DNA of 64,000 bases. It comes from Schistosoma mansoni (taxonomy: Eukaryota; Platyhelminthes; Trematoda; Strigeidida; Schistosomatidae). The translations under genes were made by a program, and so were the position numbers. The notes beneath the pieces are model-generated. The model did no database searches. It saw only the letters and a list, made by a program, of their open reading frames with translations, and had not been told where the DNA came from. Within the stretch, counting starts at the first letter, position 1, and each line of letters begins with the position of its first letter. Below, piece by piece: positions 55,865 to 64,000 of the stretch. Where the stretch lies: positions 6,144,166 to 6,208,165 of the forward strand of contig NC_031501.1 in the NCBI RefSeq assembly GCF_000237925.1. Direction: 5' to 3'.

Positions 55865-57879
55865 GAATCACGGTTAATCACGAAAATTTTGGTACGCTAG
55901 AGAAACGGGAAATGTGCCGCACAAAGTAGAAATGTCAACACTAGGGAGAAGTGAATTTTTGATGATGATAATAATAATAACAGCAATAAAAGTAGTAATT
56001 GAGAGACGACTCGATTTTAAAAAAATTGAGGAAGATCTTGTTTGGTGAAGAAAACAGATGGGTATCATACAACTGGCTTTTACTTTCAGTTGTATCTGAT
56101 TTTTATGCTTTTCAAGACTACGTCCAGAGGATCGTCACTAAGCAACATATACCAGCCCCGTACAGTTATATCACATTTCCTTGTCCCATATCATAAGTTG
56201 ACCCAGTATCAGTATTGGTAAATGTGGAGCATAGCAGCTGAGACATCAATCAAAAAACATGTTCAAGACACCGAAGCCGGTGTTCCAGGGTGATAGGAAT
56301 GGTTGAGATCGTAATGCAAACATGACCAAGACCTGTGGGTTACCTACAAAGCGGTTTCACCTGATGTGAACAATCCTTTAGGAAAGATGATTGGTCATAA
56401 TCAACATAAAGCATGGTCAAAACGACGGGTCAGCTCAAGTGAATGTGAGTATATTACCATAGCAAAGTGAACACCGAAAGTCACGTAACATTTTTTAGAT
56501 ACGAAAGATCACGATTTACAAGAATAAAGAACTGCCCCAAATACCTCAGCACGGCTTAGAGTGAGGAGAATTTTCATTCTTGACAAGTCCCCATATGGTC
56601 GCAGTCCAAAACTGAATTGTAATTGATTTCTTAATGCGTTAAAATGGTCAATGGATATCATTTATGATCGGTCAGTAGTTGCTCGTACTTGTAATATTTG
56701 ATTCAAGAGGGCGTTAAGACCTTAATAGGACCAGAACAGCACCTGGCACTGAGTGAAATACGACTGACTAGCGGTTAGAACACAACTTGAAACTACTCGC
56801 CCACATGTTTGAACCGTGCCCTAACTACTTCAGCTTGGGGAGCTGACATTAACGTACTTTTAACCTGATTATAATACAATCATTTCGGCAAATGATTCGA
56901 GTCACTAATTATTCACGGAAGTCACTAATTGGCAGTTTGAGTTACGAGCTCTCAAAAATTCACGGTTTCAAAACCTACATGAAACCACAACTTCTCCAAT
57001 AGGTAGTCTATCATCATAGAAAATCCTTGAACTATTTCACTCACAGGGTGTTATTACAAAATCAAGACTTCGGAAGGAAAATAAATATCCGAAGGACAAA
57101 AAGGAAATCAATCATCTATTTACATATTGACTAAAACGATGACACATCAAAGTGGAGATAAGCAGAGTAGCTAGAATTATTCGTCTTGTTTACAAAGTTT
57201 ATGTTGAGACGACCCAGGCGAAATTGATAAGGCTATAATAGTCATCTGCAATGTCAACGAATGTCATAAACAATGAATCTGTCGAAAGATTGGCACTTGT
57301 CTTTACTAAGACAGGAACCATCTGGATAAATCGGTGATCAAGGATGACAATACCAAATGTTATCTAGTCGAGATAGCACTGTTCAGTGATAAGCCGAGGT
57401 GTTAATGTCAAACCAACAATCGTCTATTCCTTGAAACTGTAGCTTGAAGAAATTCCAATGTCATATATTACGTAAGAATACACTAATGAACAAAATAAAC
57501 AGAGCTACAAACCCGCAGAAAAAACCTCAGACCGCCGTCTGGTTATCAGGGAGGAACCTTATAACAAGCAGTTCAATTTTCAATTGATTCAAGTTTGTAC
57601 ATTAAGAACGAAAGGTTGACGCCATGTTGATCGTTTCTTAGTGAGATTATTATAGTTTTTGGTCCCTCCTCTTGAATGAGTCTATAAAAGTTGTATATTG
57701 CTTCTATTGGAAGTGTGTATAAGAACTTTTGTCTACATTTGAAAGAATAGTTTCTCAGTATTCGGTCGCCAAGTTAATATAAGACACTAAAGAGGAACAG
57801 TATATTTGTAGTATCACAGCGAGTATATGTTAAGTAAATCCAACGTCTCTCTCGGCGATCTGCTCCAAGATTTTTCAAG
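55418..57879. other. Upstream ZFR intron or promoter region; no exon found
   Basis: Contains a (TA)n run at 55833-55859. I searched the minus strand for Gln/Pro/Tyr-rich coding segments with good donors and found none convincing. The missing 5' exon may be short and noncoding-rich, or lie beyond. Confidence 0.4.
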
Positions 57880-58150
57880 GGAATACAATGAAACATCAAA
57901 ATTATCAAATATAAATAGGTACATGGTTCTTTGGGCAATTACATGCTAAATAAAATGGTTCAAATGGTTATGAATAGACGGAGCTTTTGCTTAACGGGCT
58001 TCCGTATCTAGTCTCAGTGGATCAATAAGAATATGTCAAGTTTTCTCTTAAAAGACTCCTGTGGATTCGCTTGGACTAACTTAGCCAGCAGCGAATTCCA
58101 ACGTTTGACTACTTTGAAGGAGTAGAAGGTATGTATACAGTCTGCACACA
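57880..58150 (-). mobile_element. CR1-like LINE, 3' end fragment
   Basis: The minus strand encodes YYSFKVVKRWNSLLAKLVQA then QESFKRKLDIFL, the typical end of CR1-clade proteins (YSFSxRVVxxWNSLP ... FKRRLDxFL). It is 5'-truncated and broken. The plus-strand neighbourhood has no gene. Confidence 0.65.
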
Positions 58151-58269
58151 ATCATGTTAACAATGTTTGAAGTAGATATTTGCATTATTGTGTGCGAGAA
58201 ATGTGATGTGTGACGAAGGTGTGTTAAGATAACTGAATTTATGTATTCCTAAGTAGATCTGAGGTGTGA

Positions 58270-58560
58270 GAAGTCACGTTAACTATGTAGCGCTAAAAAA
58301 ATCTCCAAAGTCAATACTTCTGTAAGTGCTCGACATTCGATGCTGACCGCAATAATTTTGCTGAGCTCACCTGGCTGAAGGCGCTCGACCACGCATCCAC
58401 ACCAGAACATGAGTAGGTACACCATGCTACACATCTCGTGCAACCGCAAGCCAGATTGCATCAATCACTTGACGATAAATCGATAGCTTACCAAATGTGT
58501 CTTCAAACCTCTCCACTTCTGACTTTTGATTGCACTGGGTTGGCACATTTCGATCATGAA
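58270..58560 (-). other. Coding-like but unclassified minus-strand segment
   Basis: The minus strand has a stretch reading KSEVERFEDTFGKLSIYRQV and onward to IWLAVARDV before a stop. It looks protein-like but matches nothing I recognise. It is probably a worn retroelement piece. Confidence 0.3.
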
Positions 58561-58699
58561 AGGTGTTACTAGTTAAGGTATTGTCAAACTCCAAATACTT
58601 GTGGCATCATTAGTGATGAGGGCGACGTGATCTGGTACACCAATTTGCAAACTGTCTGCTCCTTTTTGGAACTTTACGTATCAATAATTTGCTTTAATT

Positions 58700-60050
58700 T
58701 TTACGTAATGCGATATCTTTGCAGTATTTTTGTATATTTTTTTCTCGTTTATTGCTATACTTTATATTAATCATGACCGAACAGACTCCTAAATTATTTA
58801 GGGTTAAGACTCTTTCGCCACCCCAACTTCAGCTAATGTCATTTTGGCCCGACAACATCGAAGTATGGTTCTGCTACGCAGGGGCTGACTTTCACGAGAA
58901 CTTCGTGACAGACTCATGTGCACAATTCCTAGCAGAAGTGAAGGCGTTGCCGCACGATTTTAAAGGGTATGCCACACTAAATATGTTCACTAGTGATGTC
59001 TCGGTACCTAACGAAACTCTAAAAAGATCTATTCTTATGCGTAGAGATGTAACCGACCGACAACAGTTAAACCGACTTTTCAACGACATCAATCTACAAC
59101 ACGACTCAGAAACAGACACGTTGCTGTGAGTGAGAGAAGACGTTGGGCAACGGACGTTTGCCGAAGGCGTGTTTAGACTGTGGGATTCCGTCATACTCTG
59201 ACACGTTACCTTAGTATTCACAATGACCGTAAACGATCCCAAATTCTTCGACAGAGCACTTCACAAAAGCGACATGTCTCTAGGTCATGGAAAGCTGGTA
59301 ACCCTGATTGGCGCTGGTGTTATAATCAGTACGGGAAATCTCAAATTTTGGAGAACCCTGCAAGTTTCCGAGCTAAAAATCGACCGACACGAAAACATTT
59401 CGTGAAACTTCTCAATCGGTACATGTTAACGGCGACCACAGCTGGCGAGTTCAGCCGTCTATTATACGTCACTGATGTGACGGCGAAGGTTCGACACCGC
59501 CACAGAAGTTAGAGTTCTTCCCTGAGAATTCTAACTATTGACTGCACAAAGCAGTTTACGACCTATAGGTTGCAAATGAGAAGCCGATCGCCACATTCGG
59601 TAAGCGATGTGTTTATCTTCTCGTGGGTTTACGCGAACCCATCCACTGAATCTCATCTCCAGCACCTGGAACTTGTCTTTGAAAGACTGCGAAACGCGGC
59701 AGTACTTAAAACATTCAGAAATGTCAAATCAACACCGACTCACTAAATTTTCTCGCGCACACTAATGATACTCAAGGCATCCGACGTCTTAGAAATAAAG
59801 TGGCGGCCATTCCGGATGACCTAGAATCGACCGCCATCAAGCAACTATGCACGTCCATTGCCTTAGTAAGTTTCCATCACCGGTTCACACCGAATTATGC
59901 GACCCTTATGAGACCTTTAACCGCCCAATTTCTTGAATATACGAAATCCATCAATTTGAACGACATTGCAAGGAAAGCATTCCCAAAGGTTTAGGAACTT
60001 ATCGCCAAAGCAACTTTGCTCACACACCAGGACACCAAAGCACCCATTAG
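58700..60050 (+). mobile_element. Gypsy-like LTR retrotransposon fossil (internal region)
   Basis: The order of recognisable parts is a gag-like region (from about 58774 to 59130), a nucleocapsid/protease-side region (to about 59515), and a remnant of the reverse transcriptase/RNase H side (about 59590-60050). Parts resemble schistosome Gypsy elements of the Boudicca/Saci group, from memory. Flanking LTRs were not identified. The element is broken, with several breaks and a large missing part, and looks old. Confidence 0.7.
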
Positions 60051-60460
60051 TATTGCATTAGACGCTGTGCTAGCGCTTTTCCATCATAAACGCTGTCACT
60101 GGTTAGAGTGTTGTTAAACTCTGAATGTTTGTGGGATCTCCAATTATCTATCAACATGAACCGTTGTATTTTTGAAGAAAACATACAATGATTCCAAGAG
60201 TAGATGACTCTATGGATAAAACTGTATCTTATGAGTTTTTCGTCAGTTCTTGAAATTCGAACTAGCCAACTTTGTCCTCTAAGATGTCTTCGCTTAACAG
60301 GGAGAGAAAATAAGTACATTCTTGGTTTGAAACCGTCTAATATTTTATGCATCTAAATTAGATCGTCTAATAATCTTTTACGTAAGGATGTCTAACTTAT
60401 CGAACCGTCCTGTGGATAGTAAGCTTTGAAATTTCAGAGTTGTATGGGTAATTATTCATA
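60047..60460 (-). mobile_element. CR1-like LINE, 3' end fragment
   Basis: The minus-strand frame 60352-60047 reads MHKILDGF, LPVKRRHLRGQSWLVR, IRYSFIHRVIYSWN, the pattern MYKIL ... LRGHS ... YSFxxRVVxxWN of CR1-clade C-termini. A worn RKRLLDDLI-like lead-in lies upstream, near 60360-60400. It abuts the Gypsy fossil. Confidence 0.7.
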
Positions 60461-60679
60461 CCAACTTTTAGGCAGAAGCTTGTAACCTGAAAGCAATTTT
60501 CAAGTTTTTTCTCGTTAGAGTTTTGTATCTTGTATCAGACTGACTAAATATTGGCCTCGAAAGTCGTAGGGTTCTGAACTCTTTAACAAAACTGTATGGT
60601 GAACGTCATTGGTCTTAAAGCCCAAGCTCACTGTAGAAGGGTCACATTAATATCTCTTCCAGTCAACGTTTTTAGCAAT

Positions 60680-61520
60680 GTTGCTGAACACAATGGAATA
60701 TTCATCAGATGCCCGAATTCTATATAAGCAATTTGGATTTTCTAAGGATCGATCATATACAGACCAAGTTGTGATACCGCATATCATCCTTCCACATTCG
60801 ACTGATCGGAACTCATCACCACATATAAACTTTCTTATTTATGAGGAACCCTTGGATAATGTGGGTGGGAAACATCGTTAAATGTATCTCAACATCACCA
60901 AACACATGAAAAGTTCGTCATTATCATATTAAACTACTGTTGTGAACTACGCCTCGAAAGTTTTCGTAGATTGTAACTCATAGACCCATTCAAGTGGACA
61001 ATAATGTGGGGGAAGGCTGTTCATTCTCCGATCTAAGTGTGAGATTTTGAATACCTTGAACTCACCTAAATTATTTGAACTCTGTGGACAATCTAGTGAT
61101 TCTGTTCCACACACAGAAACAACTCAACAAGGATTAGTGAGAAAAACCAAAACTTTTGAGGTACATTGCAGAAATCACCACCTCAGTCGCTCTTGATGAC
61201 GAAACACTAGGGAAGTAGAAAGCTTTACATACAAACGGATCACTATCGATAAACAATTAGAGTTTGTGGAAGATTTGAAGGCACAAACAGATAAAGCAAA
61301 TGTAAAATCTATATGGTTGAGGAATATCTGGAACATAAAGGGCGTGTTACTTTGGACCAAAGTCGATAGTTTTAACACCACTGTCCGGACGATTCTATTT
61401 TATTGAGCTAAAGCGAGGAGAACTGGGACAACCATCATAAGAAGCACAAATATTCAAATACATCTGTCTACATAAAGTGCTGGGGATGGTTAGGGTTAAA
61501 TCGTCACAAACCGTCAATCT
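60680..61520 (+). mobile_element. Old RTE-like LINE copy
   Basis: The plus strand shows FGFSKDRSYTDQVVIPHIIL and INFLIYEEPLDNV (compare AGFRKDRSCTDQ and INFIDYEKAFDSV), later DDETLGEVESFTY-like and AKARRTGTTII-like remnants in several frames. The order follows the RTE protein, but it is much more diverged than copies 1 and 2, so it is an old insertion or another subfamily. Confidence 0.6.
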
Positions 61521-61639
61521 GAACTAAAAGGCGACCCATAGCTTGGTAACGTCAGGATAAAAAGACAAGTGTAGGACAAGAGAATGCACAGTGCCCGGAA
61601 TATGAATCAGACTCCTCAATCATAAATAGCACTTATCAA

Positions 61640-64000
61640 AGATTAGGAAGGAGATATTAGGACTGAGGTACACAGAGATCCCTTTCGATGGTCTATGCGC
61701 TTACCAAGGCAACGTTTTTAACAGACAGTATTATTCGAATAGTAACAATTTGTATTTGCTTTGTATCATTATTATTACTATCATGTCTGTGTGAACATGT
61801 ATGCTTGGTCACGCGTGACAGCCTACACACATATTCCTCACTCTACCTCGAACACCAGTCGCTTAAATATCGCCTGAGACATAGTCCGTTGTCTCATATA
61901 TATACGAGCTTGAATCTTACTGATTGATTCCACTGGACTCTCAATACGACTCTGTATTTGCTTGCTTGCGCACATTAGCTTCTCTGCTCAGATCCTCTTG
62001 GTGTGGTTGTAATTTTCTATCTGAGCCATCCAACAATAAAATGACGTTAGAACTTTGTGTTGCATCCTGAATTCATACACTGTTGGGTTTTGTTTAGTAA
62101 CGGTCATCAGGGTGACTGAGAAACGAAGCCACTATAAGCCTATAGAGATTGGTAGGAAAATTGTCAAGAAATATAATAAGAGTTGGAAAGAGACTAAGAG
62201 ATATCTATTGATAAGTTCTAGTTCTAGCATGCGTAAAAACAGTTGGCTGATGATAGCCACGACATAGCCGTGTATGTTTTAACAAATGTGAACACCTTTG
62301 GGCACAAGTTCACCTTGAATGATACTGATATTGAGGACAGATGAAACACAAGGTAAGCTAATGAATTTAAAAACCTGAGACCCTGCTTAAGAATCAATCA
62401 ACAGACGTAACAAATCATGAAAATTATAATCATTCGAATTAATTTACTAAGAATTCTCAAAATAATCCGATTTAAGGCGGGTAGAACCAGAAGAGCACAA
62501 CTAGATGAACTACACTGAAAATTTGTAGTGAGAGCGCACTCAATTATAAGGAATCATCAATTGGTACAAATACCACAACTGCCACATCTTTAATAGAAAT
62601 TAAGATCCTCATAACCGATTGCACATTTCTTGATTACGCATCAGAATGAAAGAGCTTTGGATTAGTGTATAATTCTTCGCACTTCGATTCCGTTATCAAC
62701 AAGCTATCGAGCATTTTATTAGGACCGTCTGTAGTGATTAGAAAAGAAAGCTGTCTCTGAGGCAATCTTAGGCTTTTTAGACCTAGGATAGATGGTCCAC
62801 AATCAGTGATGAGGAATCCGCTGTGTAAACATAAGCACGACAAATTAATTCTGTAAATAGTTTTCGATATTATTTGCATTTACTTTGTCATTTTTCATAG
62901 TTTGTATATGTATCACAAATGATTGTCAAAGTTGTTTAGGTGCATGATCTTAAACTCTCTCTCTCTTCCGTTTTGAATCGCTCATAGCATGACACACTCT
63001 GCTAACCGCTCGTAAATACACTGTTACATGCACGTCTCTCGTTCCCAATTGCCCGTGGTCGTGATAATTGAACTATAGAATATCTTATCTACATTTATAG
63101 ACTACAGCCATATTTCCATTATATACTACATCTGGCTAAATCTCTGGAATTACAATAACCCTATTGGAATCATTAGTTACCTATGATTGCGGATTATGGT
63201 GCCAAATTCAGCTCAAACACGTCGAAGCCTACTGACTTAAGTAATGTCACATAACTTTTTTTTGTGTTTATATATTATAATTGATATATTATAACGTTAA
63301 CGTCTTGATGTAGTAACTTTATTGTCATTTCTGAGTTCATGTTATTGGCGGCCTGCTTAAACATCTGAGCTACGTCTTTTTCTGTCAGCTGTATATTTCA
63401 ACAAGTTATCTGTCTTTTGTTTGTTTTAACTGATCATAGTATCAATTAACTGGACAACATATTCTGCTGCGTTTCTGAATAGTGTACAACCTTTAGCTCT
63501 AAAGGTCATAAAAGGCCTAATCAAAGATATCGTGGTTGCTGGCAATATGTAGTGAAAAAAATGTAACTTATTTAGATGTGGTTTGACTGGACTGCCAACG
63601 GCGAGTTTATAATTTATGGACGACCTTTGAACGAATCTTAGGTGACCTTGAGAAATATTAGCTAATCAGTAAACAGTCAGCATAAAGTAGAAATATATTA
63701 TACAAAACTTAAGAATTCAAGGAGATACACTTCTTTTATATGGTACAAAAACTTGTAAAGGTTAGAAAGAGGTCCAAAGGTTCTAAAATCGTAATACATA
63801 AGATAGAGAAACTCATCCACATTGGCTCCATAACGATCAGTCTCTGGAGCCATGATAAGGTCATAAAAACCCTCTCAGCCCCGACCACATAGCTTCAATA
63901 TTGTTTTTGTGTACTCGGGTTGTGTAAGTTTATCATTTCTATTATGGATATGTCCCTACAACACTCATACCACTGAACAGTTGAAGTTCCAGCAATATCT
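61640..64000. other. No gene recognised
   Basis: AT-rich sequence with short unsupported ORFs. A weak LINE-like trace (LLYGTKTCKG) occurs on the plus strand near 63735. Nothing else is supported. Confidence 0.4.

Noticed and set aside
56540-56600. Candidate first ZFR exon on the minus strand (starting MKILLTLSRAE)
   Set aside because: The donor is weak and the peptide does not resemble the Gln/Tyr-rich ZFR N-terminus.
61690-62050. A possible further LTR or promoter with TATATATACGAGC and an AATAAA downstream
   Set aside because: I could not find paired TG/CA ends or direct repeats, nor a second copy in the window.
63700-63800. LINE fragment near the right edge (LLYGTKTCKG)
   Set aside because: A single short match in one frame; too little to call a feature.
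1-64000. CRISPR array, bacterial operon or other prokaryotic system
   Set aside because: No regularly spaced repeats were seen, and introns, SINEs and LINEs show this is animal nuclear DNA.

Overview
This window is nuclear DNA of a schistosome (parasitic flatworm, Schistosoma or a very close relative). It is AT-rich. Its few host genes are split by introns, and the rest is packed with schistosome-type repeats: SMalpha-like SINEs carrying a hammerhead ribozyme, RTE- and CR1-like LINEs, a Penelope-like element and solo LTRs. The genus call rests on the ribozyme SINE and LINE sequences recognised from memory. No database search was possible.

Host genes. (1) Plus strand, 11488-15957: two large exons of an unrecognised, Asn/Ser/Thr-rich single-pass membrane protein with a Cys cluster next to the membrane and a sequon-rich C-terminal tail; its 5' exons were not found. 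(2) Minus strand, 24694-24793: the probable last exon of a small unrecognised gene. (3) Minus strand, 55417-35022: thirteen exons, all with matching splice phases, encoding at least 947 residues of a ZFR-type RNA-binding protein with three C2H2 zinc fingers and a DZF domain. This is the best supported gene here.

Region by region. 1-11 kb is intergenic or intronic and rich in SINEs (SMalpha, a second tRNA-derived family called SINE2 here, and a family called R480 here), plus a solo LTR at 8.6-9.2 kb. 11.5-16 kb holds gene 1, with R480 and SMalpha copies in its intron. 16.3-35 kb holds an old SMalpha copy, related LTR copies, a nearly whole Penelope-like element with 92-bp inverted ends (21.4-23.9 kb), the orphan last exon, a second-family solo LTR (26.6-27.0 kb) and long stretches without recognisable genes. 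35-55.4 kb is the ZFR gene, whose introns hold a solo LTR, two RTE copies in opposite orientation, two copies of another LINE and an R480 copy. 55.4-64 kb holds CR1-like LINE 3' ends, a broken Gypsy-like fossil and an old RTE-like copy.

Most notable: the second SINE family also seems to encode a hammerhead ribozyme, with paired substitutions in stem II; both ribozyme SINE families show fold-back (inverted) arrangements; and the two RTE copies in ZFR introns share an essentially identical core in inverted orientation, so the ZFR pre-mRNA could form a long duplex around exons 2-9 of the visible gene.
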